From positions 4,096 to 68,095 of the forward strand of contig JANPJV010000076.1 of the NCBI GenBank assembly GCA_031425695.1: a stretch of 64,000 bases of DNA. Direction: 5' to 3'. The notes below the pieces were generated by a model, which searched no databases, was not told where the DNA came from, and worked only from the letters and a program-made list of their open reading frames with translations. The translations under genes and the position numbers were made by a program. Shown in pieces: positions 15,454 to 23,927 of the stretch (position 1 is the stretch's first letter; each line of letters begins with the position of its first letter). The stretch is from JANPJV01 sp031425695 (lineage in GTDB: Bacteria > Pseudomonadota > Gammaproteobacteria > Xanthomonadales > SZUA-5).

Positions 15454-16899
15454 ATGGGCGACACCGCCGCCAGCGATACCTACAGCGACAAGGCTGTCCA
15501 TCAGTTCACCATCGCGGCCATCGCCTGGGGCGTGATCGGGATGGCGGTGGGCGTGCTGATCGCCGCCCAGCTGTACTGGCCCGCGCTCAATTTCGACATT
15601 GCCTGGTTGAGCTACGGCCGCCTGCGTCCGATCCACACCAACGGCGTCATTTTCGCGTTCGGCGGGTCAGCACTGTTTGCCACCAGCTTGTATGTCGTGC
15701 AGCGCACCTGCCACGTTCGACTGATTTCCGATCGGCTTGCGAGCTTCGTGTTCTGGGGCTGGCAGGCGGTGATCGTCGCGGTCGTGATCACGCTGGCGAT
15801 GGGGATCACGCAGGCGAAGGAATACGCTGAGGCCGAGTGGCCGATCGATATCCTGATCACGATCGTCTGGGTCGCCTACGGCTGGCTGTTCTTCGGCACC
15901 ATCGCGAAGCGCAAGGTCAAGCACATCTACGTCGCCAACTGGTTTTTCGGCGCCTACATCATCGGCATCGCGCTGCTGCACATCATCAACAACCTGGTGG
16001 TGCCGGTAAGCCTGTGGAAGTCGTATTCGGTGTACACGGGTGCGGTCGATGCGATGGCGCAGTGGTGGTACGGGCATAACGCGGTCGGCTTCATGCTGAC
16101 CACCAGCTACCTCGGGATGATGTACTACTTCGTGCCCAAGCAAGCCGGGCGGCCGATCTACTCGTATCGGCTCTCAATCGTGCACTTCTGGGCGCTGATC
16201 TCGATCTACATGTGGGCCGGCCCGCACCACCTGCAGTACACCGCGCTGCCGGACTGGGTGCAGTCGGTCGGCATGGTGTTCTCGCTGATCCTGTTGGCGC
16301 CATCCTGGGGCGGTGCCATCAACGGCATCCTGACCCTGTCGGGCGTGTGGCACAAACTGCGCACCGACCCGATCCTCAAGTTCCTGATCGTGTCCTTGAG
16401 CTTCTACATGATCGCGACCTTCGAGGGTCCGATGATGTCGATCAAGACGGTCAACTCGCTCTCCCACTACACCGACTGGACCATCGGCCATGTTCACGCC
16501 GGTGCGCTCGGCTGGGTGGCGATGATCACCATGGGCTCGCTGTACTCGATGTATCCGCGCCTGCTGGGCCTCTCGTCGATGTACTCGACGCGGCTCATCG
16601 ACCTGCACTTCTGGGTACACACGGTGGGCGTCGTCTTCTACATCGTCTCGATGTGGATTGCCGGCATCACCCAAGGGTTGATGTGGCGCGCCACCAATGC
16701 CGACGGCACGCTCACCTACAGTTTCGTCGAGTCATTGGTCGCCACCTATCCCTACTACCTCGGGCGGCTCCTGGGCGGCCTGCTGGTGCTGGCCGGCATG
16801 AGCGTCATGGCCTGGAACTTCTGGCGCACCTGGCAACTGGCGCGCGGCGCAGCAGAGCAGCCGGTGCTGGTGCCGCATGCGGCGGAGGCGCGGGCATGA
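15454..16899 (+). CDS. ccoN: cbb3-type cytochrome c oxidase subunit I
   Basis: Catalytic subunit of the high-affinity terminal oxidase in the inner membrane; binds low-spin haem b and the haem b3-CuB centre. About 481 aa with around 12 transmembrane helices. Ligand blocks are RLRPIHTNGVIFAFGG, WWYGHNAVGFMLTTSYLG (CuB His and the cbb3-type Tyr region), GPHHLQYTALP and GHVHAGALGW. It starts the operon ccoN-O-Q-P-orf-G-H-I-S. Only a weak GAGA precedes the ATG. A REPIN of 160 bp separates it from ccoO. Confidence 0.97.
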   Translation: MGDTAASDTYSDKAVHQFTIAAIAWGVIGMAVGVLIAAQLYWPALNFDIAWLSYGRLRPIHTNGVIFAFGGSALFATSLYVVQRTCHVRLISDRLASFVFWGWQAVIVAVVITLAMGITQAKEYAEAEWPIDILITIVWVAYGWLFFGTIAKRKVKHIYVANWFFGAYIIGIALLHIINNLVVPVSLWKSYSVYTGAVDAMAQWWYGHNAVGFMLTTSYLGMMYYFVPKQAGRPIYSYRLSIVHFWALISIYMWAGPHHLQYTALPDWVQSVGMVFSLILLAPSWGGAINGILTLSGVWHKLRTDPILKFLIVSLSFYMIATFEGPMMSIKTVNSLSHYTDWTIGHVHAGALGWVAMITMGSLYSMYPRLLGLSSMYSTRLIDLHFWVHTVGVVFYIVSMWIAGITQGLMWRATNADGTLTYSFVESLVATYPYYLGRLLGGLLVLAGMSVMAWNFWRTWQLARGAAEQPVLVPHAAEARA

Positions 16900-16952
16900 G
16901 GAACGATTGGTCGGGGATGGCGGCTTTCGTGTGGCGCCTCCGAGGAGCCGGC

Positions 16953-17112
16953 GTAGGTCAGGTTGCGCCCACGTCGTGCTCGACCAAGGCGACACGGGGG
17001 AGCGGGCGTTACCTGACAACCGCCAGCATGGATTCCGAAAAAGAGCTGTCAGGTAACGCCCGACCCATTGCATCGCCACGCCCGAGCGTTTCGCGGGCGC
17101 AACCTGACCTAC
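16953..17112. repeat. REPIN, family A, between ccoN and ccoO
   Basis: GTAG-GTCAGGTTGCGCCC ... GGGCGTTACCTGAC ... GTCAGGTAACGCCC ... GGGCGCAACCTGAC-CTAC. The variable base is G in all four arms, where other copies have C or T/A. It lies inside the cbb3 operon (16900-17149 holds no gene) and could affect mRNA stability between ccoN and ccoO. Confidence 0.8.
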
Positions 17113-17149
17113 GTAATCAAAAGCAATCGCCCACGCACAGGCGCACGTC

Positions 17150-17767
17150 ATGAGCCTCGGACACGAGAAAGTCGAAAAGAATGTGGTGCTGATGGGTCTC
17201 TTGATCGCCGGCGTGATCTCGCTCGGTGGCCTCGCTGAAATCGTGCCGCTGATGTACCAGGCGGAGGCAATCGAGCCGTTGCCGGGCGTGGTCCCGTTTC
17301 CGGCGCTCGAGCTCGCCGGCCGTGAGATCTACATGCGCGAGGGCTGCGGCAACTGCCATACGCAGATGATCCGCACACTGCGCTTCGAAACCGAGCGTTA
17401 CGGCCACTACTCGCTCGCCGGTGAATCGGTCTACGACCGTCCCTTCCTGTGGGGTTCCAAGCGCACCGGTCCGGATCTGGCGCGCGTCGGTGGGCGCTAT
17501 TCCGAGGATTGGCATCGCGTGCATCTGATCGACCCGCGCGCGGTCGTTCCCGAGTCGAACATGCCTGGCTTTCCATGGCTGGAATCGGCGCCGGTCAGCG
17601 CCGAAGGCGTAGTCGCCAAGATGCGCACCCTGCAATGGATGGGCGATCCCTACAGCGACGAGCAGATCGAGAACGCGCCCAAGGAGCTTGCCGGCAAGGA
17701 CGAGCTGGACGCGATGGTGGCCTACCTGCAGGGCTTGGGCAAGAACGCGCCGAAGACGGGGGGCTAA
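17150..17767 (+). CDS. ccoO: cbb3-type cytochrome c oxidase subunit II (monohaem)
   Basis: Membrane-anchored monohaem cytochrome c that passes electrons to CcoN. One N-terminal helix (VVLMGLLIAGVISLGGLAEI) is followed by a periplasmic domain with CGNCH at about residues 65-69 in the classical YMREGCGNCHTQMIR block, and a Met ligand in ESNMPGFPWL. About 205 aa, normal. Separated from ccoN by a REPIN; ccoQ follows 4 bp downstream. Confidence 0.97.
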   Translation: MSLGHEKVEKNVVLMGLLIAGVISLGGLAEIVPLMYQAEAIEPLPGVVPFPALELAGREIYMREGCGNCHTQMIRTLRFETERYGHYSLAGESVYDRPFLWGSKRTGPDLARVGGRYSEDWHRVHLIDPRAVVPESNMPGFPWLESAPVSAEGVVAKMRTLQWMGDPYSDEQIENAPKELAGKDELDAMVAYLQGLGKNAPKTGG

Positions 17768-17771
17768 AGCC

Positions 17772-17960
17772 ATGTTATCGGGAATCATCACTGCGGTTTT
17801 GCTGGTGCTGTTCGTCGGCGGCTGGGCGTGGTTGTGGCGGCCGGCGCTGAGGGAGCCGTTGGAGGCGGCGGGGCGGTTGGCTTTGGAGAGTGAGCAAGCA
17901 AGAGCGTCCGGACAAGGTCCGGACCCACGTGAGCAGAGCGAGCAGGAGCCGCGCCGATGA
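17772..17960 (+). CDS. ccoQ: cbb3 oxidase small subunit IV, C-terminus extended by a REP
   Basis: Single-helix protein (MLSGIITAVLLVLFVGGWAW) of the CcoQ/FixQ type that stabilises the cbb3 complex. About 62 aa. The core matches the family through residue ~43; residues 44-53 (ASGQGPDPRE) are the translation of a REP unit of family C (17903-17928). The stop overlaps the ccoP ATG as ATGA, so coupling was retained in spite of the insertion. Confidence 0.85.
   Translation: MLSGIITAVLLVLFVGGWAWLWRPALREPLEAAGRLALESEQARASGQGPDPREQSEQEPRR
17903..17928. repeat. REP unit, family C, within ccoQ
   Basis: AGCGTCCGGACAAGGTCCGG followed by ACCCAC, identical to the unit tandemly repeated at 7872-8060. Read in frame as the CcoQ tail. 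Confidence 0.85.
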
Positions 17961-18868
17961 GTGCCTTCTGGATCGGCTTCATCGCCCTGCTGATCCTGGC
18001 CAACATCGCGGGTGCGGTTTGGCTGCTGCTGTGGACCGCGAAGCGGCGTCCGGGTGATCCAAAGCCCGACGACACCAGTCATTACTGGGACGGCGATATC
18101 ACCGAATTCAACAAGCCGATGCCACGCTGGTGGATCAATGCCTTCTATCTGACCATCGTTTTCGGCATCGGCTACTTTGCCTGGTACGGTGGCCTGGGAA
18201 CTTATCGTGGCTGGGGTGGCTGGAGCTCGCAGGCCGAGCATGCGCAGGAAAAGGCGCATTGGGACCAAGCACTTGCACAGTCGCTGCAGGTCTATGAGGG
18301 CCAGCCAATCGACCGCCTCGCGCTCGATCCACAGGCGCTGGAACTCGGTCGCTCGATCTTCAGCAACACCTGCGCCGCCTGCCACGGTTCGTCCGGACAG
18401 GGCGCCATTGGCTATCCCAACCTCGCCGACAGTGTCTGGCATTGGGGTGGTACGCCGGAAGCCATCACCGCCAGCGTGCTCGACGGAAGGCAGGCGGCGA
18501 TGCCGGCGTTGGGGGGCGCCGTTGGCGGGCCACAGGGCGTGCGCGAGCTGGCCGTCTACGTGCAATCACTGTCGGGCGAATACGCCGATCCGGAACTGGC
18601 GGCGGCGGGTTCAGTGCGCTTTGCCGGGATCTGTGCGGCTTGCCACGGCGCGGATGCGAAGGGCAATGTGGCTTTCGGCGCGCCTGATCTCACCGATCGC
18701 TACACCCTCTACGGGCGCGACGCACAGAGCATCCGCGACACCATCAACAACGGACGCAGCGGGCAGATGCCGGCGCATGCCGCGCTTCTCGGCGACACCC
18801 GAGCGCGCCTTGCGGCGGCCTACGTGTGGTCGCTCTCGCATCCGCCGATGCAGGTTGCCCAACCGTGA
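17957..18868 (+). CDS. ccoP: cbb3-type cytochrome c oxidase dihaem subunit III
   Basis: Dihaem cytochrome c that feeds electrons into CcoO/CcoN. Two N-terminal helices (residues ~5-28 and ~55-75) flank the conserved HYWDGDITEFNKPMPRWW block, then two cytochrome c domains with CAACH near residues 138-142 and 225-229. Met ligands are likely in AAMPALGG and GQMPAHAAL. About 303 aa, normal. Translationally coupled to ccoQ (ATGA) and to the next gene (GTGA). Confidence 0.96.
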   Translation: MSAFWIGFIALLILANIAGAVWLLLWTAKRRPGDPKPDDTSHYWDGDITEFNKPMPRWWINAFYLTIVFGIGYFAWYGGLGTYRGWGGWSSQAEHAQEKAHWDQALAQSLQVYEGQPIDRLALDPQALELGRSIFSNTCAACHGSSGQGAIGYPNLADSVWHWGGTPEAITASVLDGRQAAMPALGGAVGGPQGVRELAVYVQSLSGEYADPELAAAGSVRFAGICAACHGADAKGNVAFGAPDLTDRYTLYGRDAQSIRDTINNGRSGQMPAHAALLGDTRARLAAAYVWSLSHPPMQVAQP

Positions 18869-19167
18869 TCGAGGATGGCGCCATCGACCACCCGCCGCGG
18901 CCGCTGGCGCAGCGGCTCGGGGCGATCCTGTGGCCGTCGTTCTTCGCCGCCGGCGTCGCCACCATGGTGTTCTTTGCGCTGGTCGATCCGCTCGAACTGC
19001 GCGACATCACCCTGCCTGCGGTCGAGATCACCCGCAGCATGGGCTATAGCATCGGCTTCTTCCTGTTCTGGGCGGCGACCGCATCCTCGAGCTTGTTCAC
19101 CTGGTTGCTGTTGCGACCGCCGAGTCGTTTCACCCATCCGCTCGCCGACGAACATCGCGGTGGGTAG
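18865..19167 (+). CDS. Small two-helix membrane protein of the cbb3 operon
   Basis: About 100 aa starting at GTG 18865, which overlaps the ccoP stop as GTGA. Two hydrophobic helices are evident (LWPSFFAAGVATMVFFALV and SIGFFLFWAATASSSLFTWL), with a short charged loop containing DPLELRDITLP. The GTG of ccoG overlaps its 3' end. I do not recognise a named family; position between ccoP and ccoG suggests a role in cbb3 assembly or stability. Confidence 0.7.
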   Translation: MIEDGAIDHPPRPLAQRLGAILWPSFFAAGVATMVFFALVDPLELRDITLPAVEITRSMGYSIGFFLFWAATASSSLFTWLLLRPPSRFTHPLADEHRGG

Positions 19168-20788
19168 ACCCATTGCATCGCGGCTGCTCGAAGACGCCGG
19201 CTCCAACTATGTTTCCGAGCGCAAGATCTATCCCCGCGATGTCAGGGGTCGTTTCGACCGGCTGCGCACCTTGGCGGTGTTCTGGCTGCTCGGCATGTAC
19301 TACAGCTTCGCCTGGTTGCGCTGGGATGGTCGCCAGGCCGTGCTGTTCGACTTGCCCGCACGCAAGTTCCACATATTCGCGCTCACGTTCTGGCCGCAGG
19401 ACTTCGTGTTCCTCGCCCTGCTGCTGATCATCCTGGCACTGGCGCTGTTCTTCTTCACCGCGCTGGCCGGCCGTCTCTGGTGTGGTTATGCGTGTCCGCA
19501 GACAGTCTGGACCGAGGTCTTCCTCAAGATCGAACACTGGATCGAGGGCGATCGAGGCGCGCGCATGAAGCTTGACGCCCGCCCCTGGAACCGCGACAAG
19601 CTGCTGCGCAAGTCTGCCAAGCACATCGTGTGGATGTTGCTGGCGCTGTGGACGGGATTCACTTTCGTCGGCTACTTCACGCCAATTGCCGATCTCGGCG
19701 CGCGCCTGCCGTCCCTGCAGTGGAACGGCTGGGAGACGTTCTGGGTGCTCTTCTACGGCTTTGCCACCTGGGGCAATGCGGGTTTCCTGCGCGAGCAGGT
19801 GTGCAAGTACATGTGCCCCTATGCGCGCTTCCAGAGCGCGATGTTCGACCGCGACACGTTGATCATTGCCTACGATCCGCTGCGCGGCGAACCGCGCGGT
19901 TCCCGCAAGCGCGGCCTGCCCAGCGTGCTCGAGCGTGCCCGCGGGCTCATCGATCGGGCACTTGCCTATGGGTTCGTGTTTCGGGCGGGGCGGCATGTAG
20001 CGGCGGCGGATGCGCAGGCGGAGGCCAATGCCAGAAGCATCGCGGCCATGGCCGCTCCCACCCAAGGCAAAGGCATCGCGGCCATGGCCGCTCCCACCCA
20101 AGGCACGAGCATCGCGGCCATGGCCGCTCCCACGGCGCTGATGAGCGACCCGCTGCCGCGTTTCCTGGGCGAGGAGCTCGGCGACTGCATCGATTGCACC
20201 TTGTGCGTCCAGGTGTGCCCGACCGGCATCGATATCCGCAACGGGCTGCAGTACGAATGCATTGCCTGCGGCCTGTGCGTGGATGCATGCGATTCGGTCA
20301 TGGACAAGATGCAGTACCCGCACGGCCTGATTCGCTATTCGACGCAGAATGCGATCGACAACCAGCCGAGCCGCGTCCTGCGCCCACGCATTTTCGTCTA
20401 CGGGCTGCTGTTGCTGGCGATGACCGCGGGCTGGGCGATTGGCATCAGCACCCGCGATCCTTTGATTGCCGAAGTACTGCGCGACCGCAATGCGCTCTAT
20501 CGCGAAACCAGCGCGGGCATCGCCAACGGCTATACGCTCAAGCTGGTCAACAAGCGCCGCGAGGCGCGCACGCTGGTGGTGCGCCTGGCCGACAATGCCG
20601 CGGGCATCATTCTGGCCGAGGGGCAACTGACCCTGCAGCTGGAACCCGAACAGGTAATGGCGGCGCCGGTCGAGCTGGTCAGTCGCAACGCAGCCAGTGG
20701 ACGGCAACCGGTGGTCTTCCTGATCGAAGACACGGATGGGACCTTGCGGGCGCGCATCGACAGCAGCTTTTTCGGGCCAGTCCGATGA
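19160..20788 (+). CDS. ccoG: cbb3 assembly ferredoxin-like copper reductase
   Basis: CcoG/RdxA/FixG protein: polytopic inner-membrane iron-sulfur protein implicated in Cu(II) reduction for cbb3 assembly. The typical opening KIYPRDVRGRFDRLR is followed by membrane helices, the CGYACPQTVW block and, after residue ~335, two 4Fe-4S motifs (CIDCTLCVQVCP and CIACGLCVDAC), then a final helix and a C-terminal Ig-like domain. About 542 aa. Residues ~293-328 are an in-frame 36-bp tandem repeat (SIAAMAAPTQGK units) encoded by REP sequence. GTG 19160 is chosen from the overlap with the previous gene; its ribosome site is weak. Confidence 0.93.
   Translation: MGRPIASRLLEDAGSNYVSERKIYPRDVRGRFDRLRTLAVFWLLGMYYSFAWLRWDGRQAVLFDLPARKFHIFALTFWPQDFVFLALLLIILALALFFFTALAGRLWCGYACPQTVWTEVFLKIEHWIEGDRGARMKLDARPWNRDKLLRKSAKHIVWMLLALWTGFTFVGYFTPIADLGARLPSLQWNGWETFWVLFYGFATWGNAGFLREQVCKYMCPYARFQSAMFDRDTLIIAYDPLRGEPRGSRKRGLPSVLERARGLIDRALAYGFVFRAGRHVAAADAQAEANARSIAAMAAPTQGKGIAAMAAPTQGTSIAAMAAPTALMSDPLPRFLGEELGDCIDCTLCVQVCPTGIDIRNGLQYECIACGLCVDACDSVMDKMQYPHGLIRYSTQNAIDNQPSRVLRPRIFVYGLLLLAMTAGWAIGISTRDPLIAEVLRDRNALYRETSAGIANGYTLKLVNKRREARTLVVRLADNAAGIILAEGQLTLQLEPEQVMAAPVELVSRNAASGRQPVVFLIEDTDGTLRARIDSSFFGPVR
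20037..20134. repeat. Three in-frame REP units (family D) inside ccoG
   Basis: GCATCGCGGCCATGGCCGCT + CCCACC recurs at 20037, 20073 and 20109 with a 36-bp period. The core GCGGCCATGGCCGC is palindromic. The 36-bp spacing keeps the reading frame and gives a 12-residue protein repeat. Confidence 0.9.
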
Positions 20789-21453
20789 GCAAGCCGGTTG
20801 CTGAGCGCGCCTGGTCGCAGCCGATTCTTTGGCTGGTGCTGGCGCTGCCGGCGGCGATGGTCGTGGCCGGCGTGTTCATGGTGCGCAGCGCGATCGGCAT
20901 GGGCAGTACCGATGCCACCACCGATCGTGTTCTCAAGACTGCACAGGTGCAGACCACGGACCTGACGGCCGACCTCAACGCACGCGACGCCGGCCTCATG
21001 GCGCAGCTGCAACTGGTGGACGGCTTCATTGAAGTGGTCCCGACCGCCGGCGTGTTTGCACGCGCGCAGCCACTCACCCTGCTGCTGCGCCATCCGATCG
21101 ATACGAGGGCCGATCGCGTGTTGCAAATGCAGCCCGACGCGCGTCGTTGGCGGGTCGCGTACACCGCCGATAGCAAGCACGACTGGCTGCTCGAGCTGCG
21201 CCCCGCCGACGGTCGCTGGCGTCTGCAGGGGCGTTGGGTGCGGGGAAATTCAGGGGCGCGATTGCAGTCATCGCTACGCGTGGGCAGTGTTGCTCTCGTA
21301 GGTCATGTTGCCCGAGAACGCGGCAGGAGGGCGGTGCCTTTGGTAGGTCATGTTGCCCGCGCCAGCGGGCTACTTGACATGTCACCGACGGTGAAAGGCC
21401 GTCAAGTAGCCCGCGTTCGCGGGCAACATGACCTACGAGAGCACTCGCGATGA
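20785..21453 (+). CDS. ccoH: FixH/CcoH-type cbb3 assembly protein with REPIN-encoded tail
   Basis: Single N-terminal membrane helix (ILWLVLALPAAMVVAGVFMV) and a periplasmic domain, as in FixH, needed for stable cbb3 assembly. Family features end near residue 165 (DGRWRLQGRW). Residues ~172-217 are encoded by a REPIN (21298-21436) and end HDLREHSR; total about 222 aa against some 150-170 usual. The gene overlaps ccoG upstream (ATGA) and ccoI downstream (ATGA), so the insertion kept both frame and coupling. Confidence 0.85.
   Translation: MSKPVAERAWSQPILWLVLALPAAMVVAGVFMVRSAIGMGSTDATTDRVLKTAQVQTTDLTADLNARDAGLMAQLQLVDGFIEVVPTAGVFARAQPLTLLLRHPIDTRADRVLQMQPDARRWRVAYTADSKHDWLLELRPADGRWRLQGRWVRGNSGARLQSSLRVGSVALVGHVARERGRRAVPLVGHVARASGLLDMSPTVKGRQVARVRGQHDLREHSR
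21298..21436. repeat. REPIN, family A, with an extra half unit, within the ccoH 3' end
   Basis: A solitary arm GTAG-GTCATGTTGCCCG at 21298 is followed by a full REPIN: GTAG-GTCATGTTGCCCGC-gcca-GCGGGCTACTTGAC ... GTCAAGTAGCCCGC ... GCGGGCAACATGAC-CTAC, ending 14 bp before the ccoI start. Confidence 0.85.
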
Positions 21454-23927
21454 GCGCGCTCCAACCCTGCCGCCACTGCGGCGAACCGCTGCCAGCAGCC
21501 GCCACCACCGAGCTCTTCTGCTGTGCCGGTTGCGCTGCCGCCGCGCAATGGATCGAAGCCGCCGAGCTCGCCGACTATTACCGTCTGCGCACGCAGGCAG
21601 CCGGAAAGGTCGACGCCAGCGACCCCGACTTCAGGGTCTGGGACCGCATTGATCTGCAGTCCGAGCACGCGCTCGAGGTCGCGGGCGGGCGCGAGATTAC
21701 GGTGCTCACCGACGGCATGCGCTGCGCCGCCTGCGCATGGCTGATCGATCGCGCGCTCAGCCGCGAACCGGGCGTGGTCGAGTGCTCCGCCAATGCCGTG
21801 ACCGGACGTATCCGGCTGGTCTGGGATCCAGTGCGCGGGCGCTTGTCGGATGCGCTCGCGCGCCTCGCCAGTCTCGGCTACCGGCCTTTCCTCGCTGGCG
21901 GCGCAGCGCGTGAGCAGGAGCAACGGCGCCAGCGCAACCGGGAACTGGCGCGCATCGGCGTGGCTGCACTCGGAGCCATGCAGGCGATGATGCTGGCCGA
22001 GGTCCTCTATCTCGACATCGATGCCACCATGGACCTGGCGACGCGAGATTTTTTCCGCTGGATCACCTTGCTGGTGTCGACACCGGTGGTCTTCTATGCC
22101 GGCTGGCCCTTCATCCTCGGTGCCTGGCGCGAGCTGCGTCACGGGCTGCCGGGCATGGACACGCTGGTCGCGTTCTCCAGTCTGCTGGCCTTGTTCGCGA
22201 GCGCCTGGGAGACCGTGCAAGGCGGCCCGCAGGTCTGGTACGACGCTGCCGTCATGTTCGTCTTCCTGCTGCTTGCCGCACGCATGCTCGAAGCGCGCAC
22301 ACGCTTGGCCGCCAACGCCCAGGTCGATGCGCTGGCGCGGGCGCGGCCGGCGTTCGCCACGCGCATCACTGCGGATGGCGCAGCCGAATTGGTGCCACTG
22401 GCAGCGCTGGATGTTGGTGATCTGGTGCGGGTTGCTGCGGGCGAAGTGCTGCCCGCCGATGGACTATTGCAGGAGCCCGCAGCGAACTTCGAGGAAGCCT
22501 TGCTGACTGGCGAATCACTGCCGGTCGCGCACAGCGACGGCGACCTCGTGTATGCCGGGAGCTTGTGCCGAGACCGCCCGGTGCGGCTGCTCGTCAGCGC
22601 GGTCGGCACGCACACGCGGCTGTCGCAACTGGTGCGCCTGGTGGAGCAAGCGCAGGCGCAGCGCCCAGCGCTGGCGCGGGTCGCCGACCGCATCGCTGCG
22701 GTGGTCATCATCGTGTTGCTGCTGTCGTCCGCGCTGGTCTACTTTGCCTGGCGCGCGCATGCGCCGGAGCTCGCCTTCCAGACCACGCTGGCGATGCTGG
22801 TGATCAGCTGCCCCTGCGCGCTCTCGTTGGCGGTGCCGGCGGCCTTTGCTGCCGCGCACGGGGCGCTCGCGCGCATCGGCGTGCTGGCCGTCCGCCCGGA
22901 TGCACTGACACGCCTCGCGCGCGTCACCGATATCGTGTTCGACAAGACCGGCACGCTCACGGATGCGCAGGCGCGGCTCGACCGCTGCGAGATCTTCGGC
23001 GACCTGTGGGTTCGGACCTTGTCCGAACGCTTTTCTACCAACCTTTCCGTCGATCAAGCCCTGCGCATTGCGACTGCGCTGGAACAGGGCGAAACCCATC
23101 CGCTGGCAACGGTGTTTCAGGCGCACGAACCTGAGTGCCGGGACTCGGGACTCGGGACTCGGGACTCGCGAGCGACATCTGCGACGCAACGCGCGATCGA
23201 GCGAAAACTGGTCCCGGGCCAGGGTGTCGAAGGCATCGTCGACGGGCGACACTGGCGCCTCGGCCAGGCCGGCTATGCCGCTGGCCGCAGCGACGACGGC
23301 GCACTCTGGCTCGGCGATGGCGTGCAGGCATACGCACGCTTCTGCATCGGCGAACAGCCGCGAACAGACGCCGCATCGGCGATCAATCGCCTGCGCACGC
23401 TGGGACTGCGAATCCATCTCGCCAGTGGCGATGCCAACGCGCGCGTCCAATCGCTCGCACGCACACTTGGCATCGACGCCGCACGTTCGCGTCAATCGCC
23501 GCAGGACAAGCTGCGCTTCGTCCGCGGCCTGCAGGCGCAAGGCGCAATCGTCGGCATGATCGGCGATGGTCTCAACGACGCACCGGTGCTTGCCGGCGCC
23601 GATGTCTCGATGAGCTTCGGCGCCGGCGCGGCGCTGGCACAGCGATCGAGCGACCTGGTGCTCACCGGCAGCCTGCTCGGGCGCATTCCCGAAGCGATCA
23701 TGATCGCGCGACGCACGCGCCGGATCGTTCGCCAGAACTTTGCGTGGGCGCTCGGCTACAACCTGCTGGCCTTGCCGCTGGCGGCGACTGGACAGGTCGA
23801 ACCGTGGCTCGCCGCGCTCGGCATGGCGCTGTCCTCGCTGCTGGTCACTCTGAATTCGCTCCGACTCGCGCGCGCACCGCGCGTGGCTCCACCCAGCGTG
23901 CATCCCGCGATGGCGGTGGCCACATGA
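21450..23927 (+). CDS. ccoI: Copper-exporting P1B-type ATPase for cbb3 assembly
   Basis: CcoI/FixI-type pump supplying copper to the oxidase from the inner membrane. About 825 aa. Order: N-terminal Cys-rich ribbon (CRHCGEPLP, CCAGC), an HMA domain with MRCAACAWLID, eight helices with the CPC motif in SCPCALSLAVP, TGES, DKTGTLTD near residue 497, and GDGLNDAPVLAG near 708. Two foreign stretches lie in the ATP-binding region: WVRTLSERFS at ~520-529 encoded by a family C REP, and RDSGLGTRDS at ~564-573 from a GGGACTC heptamer tract. The core motifs are intact, so activity is expected. The start overlaps the ccoH stop. Confidence 0.95.
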   Translation: MSALQPCRHCGEPLPAAATTELFCCAGCAAAAQWIEAAELADYYRLRTQAAGKVDASDPDFRVWDRIDLQSEHALEVAGGREITVLTDGMRCAACAWLIDRALSREPGVVECSANAVTGRIRLVWDPVRGRLSDALARLASLGYRPFLAGGAAREQEQRRQRNRELARIGVAALGAMQAMMLAEVLYLDIDATMDLATRDFFRWITLLVSTPVVFYAGWPFILGAWRELRHGLPGMDTLVAFSSLLALFASAWETVQGGPQVWYDAAVMFVFLLLAARMLEARTRLAANAQVDALARARPAFATRITADGAAELVPLAALDVGDLVRVAAGEVLPADGLLQEPAANFEEALLTGESLPVAHSDGDLVYAGSLCRDRPVRLLVSAVGTHTRLSQLVRLVEQAQAQRPALARVADRIAAVVIIVLLLSSALVYFAWRAHAPELAFQTTLAMLVISCPCALSLAVPAAFAAAHGALARIGVLAVRPDALTRLARVTDIVFDKTGTLTDAQARLDRCEIFGDLWVRTLSERFSTNLSVDQALRIATALEQGETHPLATVFQAHEPECRDSGLGTRDSRATSATQRAIERKLVPGQGVEGIVDGRHWRLGQAGYAAGRSDDGALWLGDGVQAYARFCIGEQPRTDAASAINRLRTLGLRIHLASGDANARVQSLARTLGIDAARSRQSPQDKLRFVRGLQAQGAIVGMIGDGLNDAPVLAGADVSMSFGAGAALAQRSSDLVLTGSLLGRIPEAIMIARRTRRIVRQNFAWALGYNLLALPLAATGQVEPWLAALGMALSSLLVTLNSLRLARAPRVAPPSVHPAMAVAT
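23006..23034. repeat. REP unit, family C, inside ccoI
   Basis: GTGGGTTCGGACCTTGTCCG + AACGCTTTT, the same unit as at 7872. Translated in frame within the nucleotide-binding region of CcoI. Confidence 0.85.
23139..23167. repeat. Heptamer tract in ccoI
   Basis: Four tandem copies of GGGACTC. Read in frame it gives RDSGLGTRDS. As a short tandem repeat it could change copy number and shift the ccoI frame (7 is not a multiple of 3). Confidence 0.8.
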
